From contig CAWBPD010000012.1 of NCBI GenBank assembly GCA_963790575.1, forward strand, positions 248,001 to 312,000: a stretch of 64,000 bases of DNA, in the 5' to 3' direction. This stretch comes from CAVTSA01 sp963790575 (GTDB lineage: Bacteria > Chloroflexota > Dormibacteria > Dormibacterales > Dormibacteraceae). Numbering within the stretch: the first letter of the stretch is position 1; every line of letters begins with the position of its first letter. Below the pieces are notes generated by a model. That model was not told the DNA's origin. It searched no databases and saw nothing but the letters and a program-made list of their open reading frames with translations. This document shows, piece after piece, positions 8,375 to 16,850 of this stretch. A program made the translations under genes and the position numbers.

Positions 8375-8712
8375 AGGATGAATTCTGGCAGCGTATTGCG
8401 GTCTGTTTCAGTCCGCGACGGCCTGGTCCGGGGCCGCTCGAACCACGCCTGGAACCTGTTGGGCAGGAGCGCAGGGAGGAGTCGAGCCGCGCGGTGATCG
8501 AGGGATCAGCTTGCCGACCTGGACCGCGAGTGGGACGGGCTCGAGGCGGCTTTCGGCGATTCCTCCCCGATCAGCGCCTACCGCGGGTGGGGTCCACTGG
8601 CCCGGTACCAGCAGTTCCCCCTGCTGGCGTCCCAGGACGTCGACACGCACTTGGCCGCGGTCCCACGAGTCGCCGTCCCCCTTTCGGGCGCGACCGGCCG
8701 CCACACGCGCGT
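8375..8712. other. 338-bp gap with a degenerate coding remnant
   Basis: No intact gene. From about 8496 one plus-strand frame reads a protein-like stretch (DQLADLDREWDGLEAAFGD, then RYQQFPLLASQDVDTHLAAV) for about 70 codons, but it lacks a start codon and runs into the 3' end of the ppx gene. It may be a decayed gene of unknown family. Confidence 0.35.
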
Positions 8713-9648
8713 CTACGGGTGTGGGGCGCTGAGGCGTTCGAGTTCGGGCCAGGCGTCGCCGTGCGCGTCGTAGGCCAGGATCATGCCGTGCCGCAACCCC
8801 TCGTAGGAGACGTCGAAAGCGGGCACCTCGTACTGCTGCAGCAGCAGCCGCAGCACCTCCACGCCGCCGCGCAGGGCCCGCAGCCGGCTCGGCGAGATGT
8901 CGTGGTCCTCTGCCAGCTCGACCACCGGAGCGGAGTCGAGGATCGCCTGGGCACGGGCCAGCTCATCCGGCCCGATACGAGCGGGTGGATCGTCCTCTGA
9001 GAGCACCAACGGCAGGTTGGCCGCCGTGCCCCCCGTCACCACCAGCCGGGTTGCCTCGCTCGGGGGAGCGTCCCTGAGGGCGGGCCGGGCGTCCTCCCGC
9101 AGCACCTGGCGCTCGCCCGGAAGCGGCGGGTCGGAGAGGTGTCGAGCGGCGAGCGCCCCCGATCCCACCGGCAGCGAGGCCCAGTGCACGATGCGGTCGT
9201 CGCGGGCCGCCACCACCTCGGTGGACGCACCGCCGAGGTCCGCCATCACCCACTCGCCGGGCGCGCGATGGGCACTGGCGACTCCGAGAAAGGAAAGCTG
9301 GGCCTCCCGCTCGGCCGAAATCAGGTGAACCGGGGTGCCCAGGAGGGTCGACGCCGCGGTGAGCAGATCGGACCCGTCGGGTGCTTTCCGGACGGCGGCG
9401 GTCGCACCCGCCACCAGGTATTCGTACCCGGGGCCGCGGGCCTGCGAGATCACCGAGTCGAGTGCTCCCAACGCCTCGGCGATCCCCTCGGGCCCGATGC
9501 GACCGGTGCGGTCCACCCGCGCACCCAATTCCGGCATCTCGAGATAGTGGCCGGCCTCGTGAAGGCGCCCCTCGTCATCGACGTCGGCCACCAGCGCGTG
9601 CACGGTATTGCTGCCGATGTCGACGGCGGCCAGGCGGCGCGGGCGCAT
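8713..9648 (-). CDS. Ppx/GppA phosphatase family protein
   Basis: Exopolyphosphatase / guanosine pentaphosphate phosphatase family, which hydrolyses polyphosphate or pppGpp and so ties into the stringent response. 311 aa. It shows the ASKHA phosphate loops: the N-terminal AAVDIGSNTVHALVADV and the internal VMADLGGASTEVV, plus the VVTGGTAANLPLV adenosine-type motif. Length fits the single-module actinobacterial Ppx1-like form without the C-terminal HD domain. The ATG at 9648 is preferred because a -10 hexamer lies just upstream and the N-terminus matches the family. Confidence 0.9.
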   Translation of the reverse strand: MRPRRLAAVDIGSNTVHALVADVDDEGRLHEAGHYLEMPELGARVDRTGRIGPEGIAEALGALDSVISQARGPGYEYLVAGATAAVRKAPDGSDLLTAASTLLGTPVHLISAEREAQLSFLGVASAHRAPGEWVMADLGGASTEVVAARDDRIVHWASLPVGSGALAARHLSDPPLPGERQVLREDARPALRDAPPSEATRLVVTGGTAANLPLVLSEDDPPARIGPDELARAQAILDSAPVVELAEDHDISPSRLRALRGGVEVLRLLLQQYEVPAFDVSYEGLRHGMILAYDAHGDAWPELERLSAPHP

Positions 9649-9656
9649 GGCCTTTG

Positions 9657-9662
9657 AGGCTA
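9657..9662 (-). promoter_or_regulatory. -10 element of the Ppx/GppA gene
   Basis: TAGCCT on the minus strand ends 8 nt before the ATG at 9648, with no Shine-Dalgarno site. Confidence 0.5.
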
Positions 9663-9698
9663 ACGCTAACAGCGGGCGCTCCGCGAGCCTGGCTCGGC

Positions 9699-9803
9699 GT
9701 GCCATCGGAGCGCACCGGCGGCGCCTTCCCGTGGGGAACGCTGGTGGTGAACGTCACCGCAGCCTTCCTGCTGGGCCTGGCGTTGGCGTTCTTCCGGCCC
9801 ACG
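9699..9803 (+). pseudogene. crcB: Fragment of a CrcB fluoride exporter gene
   Basis: Frame +3 reads SERTGGAFPWGTLVVNVTAA followed by FLLGLALAFF, the conserved first transmembrane block of CrcB (FPWGTLxVNxxGxFLLG). CrcB proteins are about 120 aa; only some 30 codons remain before the frame runs into the fumC leader. It is squeezed between ppx and fumC, so this looks like the leftover of a deleted gene. Confidence 0.6.
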
Positions 9804-9829
9804 GGACCAAACTTGTCAAAGTTGCATTC

Positions 9830-11230
9830 ATGCCTGAGACACGGATCGAACACGACTCGATGGGGGACATGGAGGTCCCGGCGGACGCGCTCTGGGGCGC
9901 GTCCACGCAGCGGGCGGTCCTCAACTTTCCGATCTCGGGCCAGCGCCTGCCGCGGCGTCTGATCTGGGCCGGTGCGGCGATCAAGCAGGCGGCGGCCGAG
10001 GTCAACGCGGAGCTGGGCTTGCTGGACAAAGACCGGGCGAGCGCCATCTCGGCGGCCGCCGCGCGGGTCGCAGACGGGACCTTCGACGACCACTTTCCGA
10101 TCGACGTCTACCAGACCGGCTCCGGAACCAGCTCCAACATGAACTTCAACGAGGTGATCGCGCACCTGGCGACGCAGCGGCTCAACGACGGCACCCGGGT
10201 CCACCCCAACGACGACGTCAACCTGTGTCAGTCGTCGAACGATGTCTTCCCGACCGCGATCCAACTGGGGGCGGCGCTCGCCATCGAAGAGGAGCTGGTG
10301 CCCGGGCTGGAGCGTCTGCGCCAGGCGCTGACCGCCAAGGCGGATGAGTTCTGGTCCATCGTCAAGACCGGTCGCACCCACCTGCAGGATGCGACCCCGA
10401 TCCGCCTCGGCCAGGAGTTCCGCGGCTACCACGGACAGGTGGAGGAGGCGATCCGCCGTGCCCGGGAAGCCCAGCGGGAGCTGTGTGTGGTGCCGCTGGG
10501 CGGAACCGCGGTCGGGACCGGCGTCAACAGCCATCCCGAGTTCGCGCCGCGGGTCTGCGAGCGCTTGACCCGGCTCACCGGAGTCGCGATTCGCGAGGCA
10601 CCGAACCACTTCCTGGCGCAGTCGACCCTGGACGCCGTGATCGCGGCGCACGGCGGCATCCGCGCGGTGGCGCTCGGGCTGTGGAAGGTGGCCTCCGACA
10701 TCCGCTTGATGGCGATGGGGCCGCGGGCCGGGCTGGCCGAGATCGCGCTGCCCGAGACCCAGCCCGGCAGCAGCATCATGCCCGGCAAGGTCAACCCGGT
10801 CATCGTCGAGTCGCTGACCATGGTGGTGGCCCGGGTGGTCGGCAACGACGCGACCATCAGCTTCGGGCAGAACGGTTCCCTCTTCGAGCTCAACGTGATG
10901 CTCCCGGTGACAGGGGTGGCGTTGCTGGAGTCGGTGACCCTGCTCGGCCGCTCGGCCCGCAACTTCGCTGAGCGCTGCGTGGAGGGGATTACCGCCACCG
11001 AGCGCGGACCCGAGCTGGTCGAGAAGGGGCTCATGCTGGCGACCGCCTTCGCCCCCGTGATCGGCTACGAGGAGGCGGCGAAGATGGCGAAGGAGGCGTT
11101 CGGCTCAGGTCAGACGATCCGGGAGCTGGCCCGCGCCCGCGGGTTCTCCGAGGAGGACCTGGACCGCATCATCGACCCCGCCCGGATGACTGAACCCGGC
11201 CTCGAGGGCGGGGCCGCGGCCGGAGGATAA
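9830..11230 (+). CDS. fumC: Class II fumarate hydratase
   Basis: Fumarase C of the TCA cycle, interconverting fumarate and malate; 466 aa, cytosolic homotetramer. Diagnostic blocks: TGSGTSSNMNFNEV, GRTHLQDATPI, and the superfamily signature GSSIMPGKVNPV with the catalytic Ser loop. The ATG at 9830 begins PETRIEHDSMG as in other FumC. A -35-like TTGTCA lies at 9813 but I see no good -10. An inverted repeat follows the stop codon. Confidence 0.96.
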   Translation: MPETRIEHDSMGDMEVPADALWGASTQRAVLNFPISGQRLPRRLIWAGAAIKQAAAEVNAELGLLDKDRASAISAAAARVADGTFDDHFPIDVYQTGSGTSSNMNFNEVIAHLATQRLNDGTRVHPNDDVNLCQSSNDVFPTAIQLGAALAIEEELVPGLERLRQALTAKADEFWSIVKTGRTHLQDATPIRLGQEFRGYHGQVEEAIRRAREAQRELCVVPLGGTAVGTGVNSHPEFAPRVCERLTRLTGVAIREAPNHFLAQSTLDAVIAAHGGIRAVALGLWKVASDIRLMAMGPRAGLAEIALPETQPGSSIMPGKVNPVIVESLTMVVARVVGNDATISFGQNGSLFELNVMLPVTGVALLESVTLLGRSARNFAERCVEGITATERGPELVEKGLMLATAFAPVIGYEEAAKMAKEAFGSGQTIRELARARGFSEEDLDRIIDPARMTEPGLEGGAAAGG

Positions 11231-11239
11231 CGACGGGGA

Positions 11240-11286
11240 GTCCACACTGCGACGCTAAACCGTCTGTTCAGCGTCGCAGTGCGGAC
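11240..11286. terminator. Bidirectional hairpin after fumC
   Basis: GTCC-A-CACTGCGACGCT pairs with AGCGTCGCAGTG-C-GGAC around a 13-nt loop. It sits between convergent fumC and a GNAT gene. The TCCACACTG-GACGCTA part resembles the inner hairpin of the element at 5492. Confidence 0.7.
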
Positions 11287-11403
11287 GCTCTTGCGCGGGG
11301 GACTACGCCGCGATCCGCCGCGGCAGGGGCAGGCTGACACCACGACGCTTGGCCAAATTAATGAGTGATGCGGGGCTAGCCCCAACGTGTGGACACTGTG
11401 GGG

Positions 11404-11889
11404 TCAGACACTGCGTTCGAAGAGAATGATCGGCTCCTTCCAGTAACGCGGCCGCAGCCGCCCCTGTTCGTGGAAGCCGAGCTGATGGTAGAGCCCGCAC
11501 GCCGCGTCCAGGTTGGCGCTCGCCTGGGCCCAGATGCGCAGCACCCCCATCCGGCGCGACCGCACGACGGCGGTGTCGAGCAGCGCCCTCCCGTGGCCCC
11601 GGCGCCACAGCTCGGGGTCGACGGCGAGCCGGTCGACGTGGCAGACGCCGTTGGGAAAGCTGAGGCGCATCGCCCCCACCAGCTCCCCATCGTGCACCGT
11701 CCGGTAAAGCTCGAAGCCGCCGCGCATCCAGGCGGAGACCTCTTCCTCCGGCACCGCCTGGTCCTGGAGCAGAAGCAGCGAGATCGAGTCCTCCTGGGCG
11801 TGCCAGGCTCGGTCATAGAGGCGGGCGAGCGCGGCCGTGTCGGCCTGGCCCGCGGGCTCGACCCGGTGGAGGGAGCGGAAGAAGCGCAT
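11404..11889 (-). CDS. GNAT-family N-acetyltransferase
   Basis: 161-aa acetyl-CoA-dependent acyltransferase. The central CHVDRLAVDPELWRRGHGRALL gives strand 4 and the R/Q-x-x-G-x-G/A pyrophosphate loop, and ANLDAACGLYHQLGFHEQGR is the usual final motif. The substrate cannot be inferred. Start at the ATG in MRFFRSLHR; the longer frame upstream overlaps the neighbouring DUF4241 gene. It converges on fumC. Confidence 0.85.
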   Translation of the reverse strand: MRFFRSLHRVEPAGQADTAALARLYDRAWHAQEDSISLLLLQDQAVPEEEVSAWMRGGFELYRTVHDGELVGAMRLSFPNGVCHVDRLAVDPELWRRGHGRALLDTAVVRSRRMGVLRIWAQASANLDAACGLYHQLGFHEQGRLRPRYWKEPIILFERSV

Positions 11890-11900
11890 GCCGCCGGTCG

Positions 11901-12563
11901 CTACGCGAAGGTCCCAACCACGGCGAAGTCCAGGTGCACCGCGAGCAGGTGGCCGCGGCGATCGAAGCTGCCCATGATCGGGTAGTACGCATCTTCCTCC
12001 CCGGTCTGACACAGCACCAGGCTCTCCCCGGCCTGGGCGTCCGGCAAGGGCACGTTCGCGATCCCCTCCTCGAGCCGGCGCGGGTCGTCGAGCGCCCGCG
12101 TCCACTGATCCGGGAGATCGTCGAACCAGGCGTCGCCGGTCAGGCGCTCGAACGCCTCCTGGTCGACCATGGCGGCGACACCCGTCTCGACCGCGACGCC
12201 CCAGAACGCGTCGTCCTCCAGGAACCGGGCCCGGCGTCCGGACCGGTAGACCGGCTTGAGAGGCCGGCGCTGGTCCTCCCGAGCCCGCTGCACGACCAAC
12301 GAGAGGTACGCGGCCCGCACGTTGGAGCCGTCGAACCGGCCCGAGAGGTCGGCGAACGTGACCCGCACCGGATAACGGCCGGGGCGCAGCGCGACAAACG
12401 GCATCTCGTCCGGGAACTCGGCCAGCGGGTCGAAGCAGCACAGCCGTCCGCTGGGCAGATAGAGCGAGCCCACATCAGCCACCCGCAGCCCGCAGGGTCG
12501 CCCCAGCACGTCGATGACGCCGCTCTGGAGCGGCGCCCAGGTTCCGTCCCAGGGCCAGGTCAC
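11901..12563 (-). CDS. DUF4241 family protein
   Basis: 220 aa from a GTG. It shows the DUF4241 blocks: VGSLYLPSGRLCCFDPL near the N-terminus, PGRYPVRVTFADL, then RAAYLSLVVQ and a central FWGVAVETGVAAMVD segment. Members of this family are mostly of unknown function, and some have been predicted as immunity proteins of polymorphic toxin systems. No toxin gene is next to it here, so I make no functional claim. It lies 11 bp upstream of the GNAT gene and is probably co-transcribed with it. Confidence 0.75.
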   Translation of the reverse strand: MTWPWDGTWAPLQSGVIDVLGRPCGLRVADVGSLYLPSGRLCCFDPLAEFPDEMPFVALRPGRYPVRVTFADLSGRFDGSNVRAAYLSLVVQRAREDQRRPLKPVYRSGRRARFLEDDAFWGVAVETGVAAMVDQEAFERLTGDAWFDDLPDQWTRALDDPRRLEEGIANVPLPDAQAGESLVLCQTGEEDAYYPIMGSFDRRGHLLAVHLDFAVVGTFA

Positions 12564-12602
12564 ACGGTTATTGAAGCCGATCCCGGGCCCCGATCGCCCC
12601 GA

Positions 12603-13085
12603 TCAAGCGCGCCCGCTCAATTCGAGCAGCGCGTCACCCTCCAGGCGGTAGCGGGTCCAGTCGTCCATCGCGCGCGCACCCATCGCAACATAGAAGTCGA
12701 TCGAAGGCTGGTTCCAGTCGAGCACCGACCACTCAAAGCGCGCGTACCCGCGCTCGACGGCGATCTGGGCCAGGCGTCGCAACAAGGCCTTGCCGTAACC
12801 GAGCTTTCGGTACCGCTCGCGCACGATCAGATCCTCGAGGTAGAGACCGGGCCCGGTCCAGGTCGAGTAGCTGCGGTACCAGAGCGCCATGCCCGCGGTC
12901 TCGGGGTGGTCCGATTCATCGTGGATCGCGAGCTCGACGCCGGCCACCGGCTCGGACCCGAAGATGGCCTCCCGCAGCGCCGGCTCGGTTACCTGCACCG
13001 CCTCTGGCTCCCGCTCGTACCGAGCCAGCTCTTTGATCAGTTCCAGGATGACCGGGACATCGGCGGCCACCGCGCTGCGCAGCAT
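12603..13085 (-). CDS. GNAT acetyltransferase, diamine (SSAT-like) type
   Basis: 160 aa. The sequence around YSTWTGPGLYLEDLIVRERYRK and the late SVLDWNQPSIDFYVAMGA followed by DWTRYRL are hallmarks of the spermidine/spermine and thialysine N-acetyltransferase branch of GNATs. The acetyl-CoA loop is RKLGYGKALL. A polyamine or similar amine is the likely acceptor. It is the first gene of a three-gene minus-strand run, with a leaderless promoter. Confidence 0.88.
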   Translation of the reverse strand: MLRSAVAADVPVILELIKELARYEREPEAVQVTEPALREAIFGSEPVAGVELAIHDESDHPETAGMALWYRSYSTWTGPGLYLEDLIVRERYRKLGYGKALLRRLAQIAVERGYARFEWSVLDWNQPSIDFYVAMGARAMDDWTRYRLEGDALLELSGRA

Positions 13086-13091
13086 GCTGGC

Positions 13092-13097
13092 AGCCTA
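13092..13097 (-). promoter_or_regulatory. -10 element of the SSAT-like gene
   Basis: TAGGCT on the minus strand ends 6 nt before the ATG at 13085. The same hexamer serves the CDF transporter at 13467 on the other strand. Confidence 0.5.
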
Positions 13098-13126
13098 CCT
13101 CTCGGACGCGACCCGCCGGCGCTGTT

Positions 13127-13253
13127 CACCCGCGAGGGCCTGAGTGCCGGCAGTCGGGGAGTCCTCATGCACCCGGGAGGGCCTGAGTGCCGGCAGTCGG
13201 GGAGTCTCATGCACCCGCGAGGGTCTGAGTGCCGGCAGTCGGGGAGTCCTTGA
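13127..13253. repeat. Tandem palindrome array, GCCGGCANTCGGGG family (3 units, 43/42-bp period)
   Basis: Three near-identical units start with CACCCG at 13127, 13170 and 13212, each containing CTGAGTGCCGGCAGTCGGGG. They occupy the divergent gap between the SSAT-like gene and the CDF transporter. The core is shared with arrays at 40.3, 45.2 and 62.3 kb. Confidence 0.85.
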
Positions 13254-13466
13254 GGAGGGGTGACGCGGGAGGGGGTCGCCATCGAGCGCCGCCCTCCCGC
13301 GGGGAAGAGGGAAGGGGAAAGCGGGGGGCTGTCGCCGCGCCCCGCGTTCGTTGGGGGAAGAACCGCTATGACAATTTTTGCGAGGTTCCGCGGCCCTTCC
13401 ACGAGCCGCCCATTGCTTCGATACCCGACCCTTGACGGCTTCAAACCTGGCCCGAGGATGGACCGG

Positions 13467-13472
13467 TAGGCT
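13467..13472 (+). promoter_or_regulatory. -10 element of the CDF transporter gene
   Basis: TAGGCT ends 7 nt before the GTG at 13480, with no Shine-Dalgarno site. Confidence 0.5.
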
Positions 13473-13479
13473 GACAGCC

Positions 13480-14883
13480 GTGCTGCCTCGGGGCGACCAT
13501 CGCCGGAGCGTGCCGGAGCTGGTGGCGCTGGGCTCGCTCGTCGTCGACTGCCTGCTGGTGGCGGGCAAGATCACGGCCGCCCTGCTCACCGGCAGCCTGG
13601 GACTCCTCAGCGACGCGGTCCAGTCGGGGCTCGACCTGATCGCCTCCTCCTTCGCGTTCGTCGCCGTGCGGGCCGCCTCCAAACCGGCCGACTACGAACA
13701 CCCCTACGGACACGCACGCGCCGAAAACCTGGCCGCCTTCGGCGAGGGCCTGCTGCTTGGGGTCGCGGCGGTGGTGATCGGCTATGAGGGAGTGCGTCGC
13801 GTGGTCAGCGGTGGCTTCACCGTGCAGCCGAGCTGGTTCGCCTACACCGTCCTCGGGATCACGATCGCGGTCGAGGCGACCCGCACGACGGTGCTGCGTC
13901 GCGTGGCCCGCGCGAGCGGCAGCCCGGCGCTTGCGGCCTCGGCGCAGAACCGCTTCGCGGACATTCTCTCGGCGCTCGCCGTCCTGGTCGGGCTCATCCT
14001 CACCCAGTTCGGCCTCCACCGTGCGGACGCGGTGGCGGCCCTGGTCGTCTCCCTCATCATCCTGCGCACCGCGGTGCTGCTGGCCTGGCGCTCGGGCGAC
14101 ATCCTGATGGACCGGGCGCCGCGCGGCGCGGAGGAGCAGGTGAGGGATCGGGTCGCGGCCGTCGAAGGAGTACGCGAGGTGGGGCCGGTGCGCGTGCGCC
14201 GGTCGGGCGCGCGGCTCTTGGGGGACGCACGCGTGTCCACCCGGCGCCTGCTCTCGGTGGAGCGGGCGGAGGCGCTGGTGCGGGACATCCAGGAGGCGGT
14301 CGCACTGGAGCTGCCGCAGCTGGACCTGACGGTCGTCGTCGAAGCCCAGCCCCGCCCGGAGGCGATGGTGGAGCGGGTGCACGCGGTCGCCGAGGGAGAG
14401 CCTCTGGTCAAAGACCTTCACAACGTCACCGTGGAGCAGGAAGGGGACGGATCGCTTCACCTCTCGATGCACGCGAAGCTCCCGGGCGAGCTCTCGCTGG
14501 CCGCCGCCACCGAGGCGAGCGCGGGCCTCGAGGAGAGCCTGCGGAAGGAATTCCCCGACGTGGGTCGAGTCGACGTGCATCTGGAGCCGCTGGAACCCGA
14601 CCTGGTGCGGGGGTCGAACGTGACCGGCAGCCGTGCCGACCTGGCGGACGCGGTGCGGCTGGCGGTCGCGCACCATCCCGAGCTGGGATCCTGGCGCGAC
14701 GTCGAGCTGTCCGATCGCGCCGGACGCATCACCGCCTACGTGGTCGTGCAGATGCCCGCCGAGGTGCCGCTGGAACGGGCGCACGCGGTCCAGACCGAGA
14801 TCGAGGCGCAGGTCCGGCGCGAGGTGCCGGGGCTGGCCGACGTCGTGGCCCGGATCGTCCCCCAGGAGCGGGACAATCCGTAG
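13480..14883 (+). CDS. Cation diffusion facilitator with three C-terminal domains
   Basis: Proton-driven efflux of Zn2+, Fe2+ or Mn2+ across the cytoplasmic membrane, 467 aa from a GTG. The membrane domain (about 10-205) has five to six spans, the DxxxSGLD metal motif in LLSDAVQSGLD, the HPYGHARAEN loop, and NRFADILSALAV where many CDFs have HxxxD. After it come three successive cytoplasmic ferredoxin-like dimerisation domains (about 212-290, 291-375, 380-465), whereas CDFs normally have one. The first His of the second metal motif appears replaced by Asn, so metal preference is unclear. Confidence 0.9.
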   Translation: MLPRGDHRRSVPELVALGSLVVDCLLVAGKITAALLTGSLGLLSDAVQSGLDLIASSFAFVAVRAASKPADYEHPYGHARAENLAAFGEGLLLGVAAVVIGYEGVRRVVSGGFTVQPSWFAYTVLGITIAVEATRTTVLRRVARASGSPALAASAQNRFADILSALAVLVGLILTQFGLHRADAVAALVVSLIILRTAVLLAWRSGDILMDRAPRGAEEQVRDRVAAVEGVREVGPVRVRRSGARLLGDARVSTRRLLSVERAEALVRDIQEAVALELPQLDLTVVVEAQPRPEAMVERVHAVAEGEPLVKDLHNVTVEQEGDGSLHLSMHAKLPGELSLAAATEASAGLEESLRKEFPDVGRVDVHLEPLEPDLVRGSNVTGSRADLADAVRLAVAHHPELGSWRDVELSDRAGRITAYVVVQMPAEVPLERAHAVQTEIEAQVRREVPGLADVVARIVPQERDNP

Positions 14884-14903
14884 GAGCGCGGCCGAAGCGT
14901 CAG

Positions 14904-15419
14904 TCAGACGTCGAAGGTGATCTCGTAGGCGCCGCCCTTGGCGCGGGCCTGGTGGATCCAGCCCATCTTCTGCAGCAGGTGCAGCATGCTGCGATTCTCG
15001 GCCAGCACCAGCACCATGAATTGCTTGATCCCTTGCGCGCGGGCCTCCTCGGCGATCCGGCTCAGCAGCTGGGCGCCGATTCCCTGTCGCTGCACGTCGT
15101 CGGGGACCGCCACCGCCATCTCGGCGCGGTCGCTGTCACCGATCCGGTCGTAGCGGGCGACCCCCAACATGCGCTCCCGGCCCGGAGGTCCTTCCAGCGC
15201 GAGCAGCGCATAGCGGTTGTGGTGATCCACGTCGGCCAGGTGGTGCGCGGTGTCTTCGGGCAGCTGCTTCAGAGGGGAGAGAAACCGCAGGTAGACGCTG
15301 CGCTCGGACATCCGCGAAAACGCGTCATAGAGCAGATTTTCGTCGCCCTGGTGGATTGGACGGACTCGAACCCGGCGGCCGTCGTGGAGCTGGATCGTCG
15401 ACTCGGCGGTGTCCGTCAT
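14904..15419 (-). CDS. GNAT acetyltransferase, Pat/YfiQ-like
   Basis: 171 aa. The opening LHDGRRVRVRPIHQGDENLL and SERSVYLRFLSPLKQLPED match the GNAT module of protein-lysine acetyltransferases of the Pat type, here without the acyl-CoA ligase part. The cofactor loop is VQRQGIGAQLLSRIAEEAR. Such stand-alone modules acetylate proteins or small amines; the substrate is unknown. The ATG was chosen because the frame upstream overlaps the divergent secreted protein gene. Confidence 0.85.
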   Translation of the reverse strand: MTDTAESTIQLHDGRRVRVRPIHQGDENLLYDAFSRMSERSVYLRFLSPLKQLPEDTAHHLADVDHHNRYALLALEGPPGRERMLGVARYDRIGDSDRAEMAVAVPDDVQRQGIGAQLLSRIAEEARAQGIKQFMVLVLAENRSMLHLLQKMGWIHQARAKGGAYEITFDV

Positions 15420-15511
15420 TCCGATGTTGTACCACCCCGGTAGGTGGACCCCAGACGATCGATGACGCCGATGGGGAACGAACCCCGGCTCCTGGCCGGC
15501 GTCACCTGTTG

Positions 15512-15517
15512 TAGCTT
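15512..15517 (+). promoter_or_regulatory. -10 element of the secreted peptidase gene
   Basis: TAGCTT ends 8 nt before the ATG at 15526, with no Shine-Dalgarno site. Confidence 0.5.
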
Positions 15518-15525
15518 TCTGGGTC

Positions 15526-16320
15526 ATGCGTTTCCGGGCGACGCTGGCGGTGGTGGTGACGGCCCTGCTGCTGGCCACCGGTGTGTTCGCCGGCTGGCGC
15601 CTGGCCGCCGGCGCTGCCCCTTCGGCCCGGCCGCACGCGGTCGCCGGCCGGCTGCGGCCGGCGCCGCCGGCGACCCCCTCGGCGAAGCCGGCGCCCACTC
15701 CTGCGCCGACCGCGGCTCCCACGCCGGCGCCCCCGCCTCCCACCTCCGACCAGCTCTCCGTCCCGTACACCGAGCAGGCGGTGAACGGCGTCTGGAACGC
15801 GGACAACGAGCACTGGTGCACGGCCGCCGCCACCGTGATGCTCGAGCACTACTACACCGGCGACCGCGAGGCGGTGATCCCGGCCGGCACCGCCAACGCA
15901 CAGATGGCACAGGTGATCGCGCAGGACCGCGCCACCTATCCGGGCGTGATCGAGCTGCCGCTCCCCGACGTCGAGCACACGGCAGGCGCGGTCTTCGGGA
16001 TGGTGGGAACGATCGAGCCGATGAACTTCGCCGCCATGGAACAGGCGGTCGCGGCCGGACACCCGGTGGTGCTGGCCGTGATGACGCACGGCCTGCCCGG
16101 CGGCCAGGCGATCGCCCCCTACTACGGGGCCGGCAACACGCACCACGTGATCGTGGTCACCGGCTACAACGCGGCCGACCAGACGGTCGTGACCAATGAC
16201 CCCGGCTTCTACCAGGGCCGCTCCTACGTCTACTCCTGGTCCACGCTGCAGGTCGCGTCGGCACAGGAGGGGGCGTTCTACGACCCGGCCGGGACCATTC
16301 TCATCCTCACGCCGGGGTGA
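15526..16320 (+). CDS. Secreted C39-like cysteine peptidase
   Basis: 264 aa. An N-terminal signal peptide or anchor (residues 1-30, hydrophobic VVVTALLLATGVF) is followed by a Pro/Ala-rich linker (about 45-74) and a peptidase_C39_2 papain-like domain. The putative triad is C98 (HWCTAAATVML), H207 (NTHHVIVVTGY) and D225 (TNDPG). Such proteins act outside the cell on the wall or on peptides; the substrate is unknown. Its TGA overlaps the GTG of the Nudix gene, and the MFS gene follows by ATGA overlap, giving a coupled three-gene operon. Confidence 0.8.
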   Translation: MRFRATLAVVVTALLLATGVFAGWRLAAGAAPSARPHAVAGRLRPAPPATPSAKPAPTPAPTAAPTPAPPPPTSDQLSVPYTEQAVNGVWNADNEHWCTAAATVMLEHYYTGDREAVIPAGTANAQMAQVIAQDRATYPGVIELPLPDVEHTAGAVFGMVGTIEPMNFAAMEQAVAAGHPVVLAVMTHGLPGGQAIAPYYGAGNTHHVIVVTGYNAADQTVVTNDPGFYQGRSYVYSWSTLQVASAQEGAFYDPAGTILILTPG

Positions 16321-16850
16321 TCGATCCCGAACCGCGGCGCCGACCGCTGCTCGCGCACCTACGCCGGCGGCACGCGGCGGACGAGCGCGAGGAGCGTTCG
16401 CGACGGCTCATGATCGCGGTGCTGGAGCAGATCGAGCGCCCCTTCGACCGCGACGCGCAGCTCACCCATGTCACCGCCTCGACGATCGTGGTCGGATGCC
16501 GGGGGACCTTGCTCCACGTGCACCGGCGTCTCGGCCGCTGGTTGCAGCCGGGCGGCCACATCGACCCCGGCGAGGACCCGGCGGCGGCCGCGCTGCGCGA
16601 GACCCGGGAAGAGACGGGTGTGGCGGCCCGTCATCCCGCCGCCGGGCCGGTGCTGCTTCACGTCGACGCGCATCCCGCGCTCGACCACCTTCACCTCGAC
16701 CTCCGCTACCTGCTGGTGGCCGGGGATGAGGAACCGCGCCCGGCATCGGACGAAAGTCCTGACGTCCGCTGGTTCACCTGGGAGCAGGCGGCGCAGGTCG
16801 CGGATGTGAGCCTCGCCGCCGCGCTGCGGGCCGCCCGCGCGTCGAGATGA
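16317..16850 (+). CDS. Nudix hydrolase
   Basis: 177-aa hydrolase of nucleoside diphosphate-X compounds. The Nudix box is complete: GGHIDPGEDPAAAALRETRE continuing ETGV (G-x5-E-x7-REUxEE pattern). A long basic N-terminal helix region precedes the fold. The GTG start overlaps the preceding stop as GTGA, so translation is probably coupled. The substrate is not predictable. Confidence 0.88.
   Translation: MIDPEPRRRPLLAHLRRRHAADEREERSRRLMIAVLEQIERPFDRDAQLTHVTASTIVVGCRGTLLHVHRRLGRWLQPGGHIDPGEDPAAAALRETREETGVAARHPAAGPVLLHVDAHPALDHLHLDLRYLLVAGDEEPRPASDESPDVRWFTWEQAAQVADVSLAAALRAARASR

Noticed and set aside
15340..15400. tRNA-like GGTTCGAGTCC (also near 24890)
   Set aside because: Both lie inside well-supported coding sequences (GNAT RRVRVRP and exporter RDRTRTRV) and no cloverleaf can be built around them.
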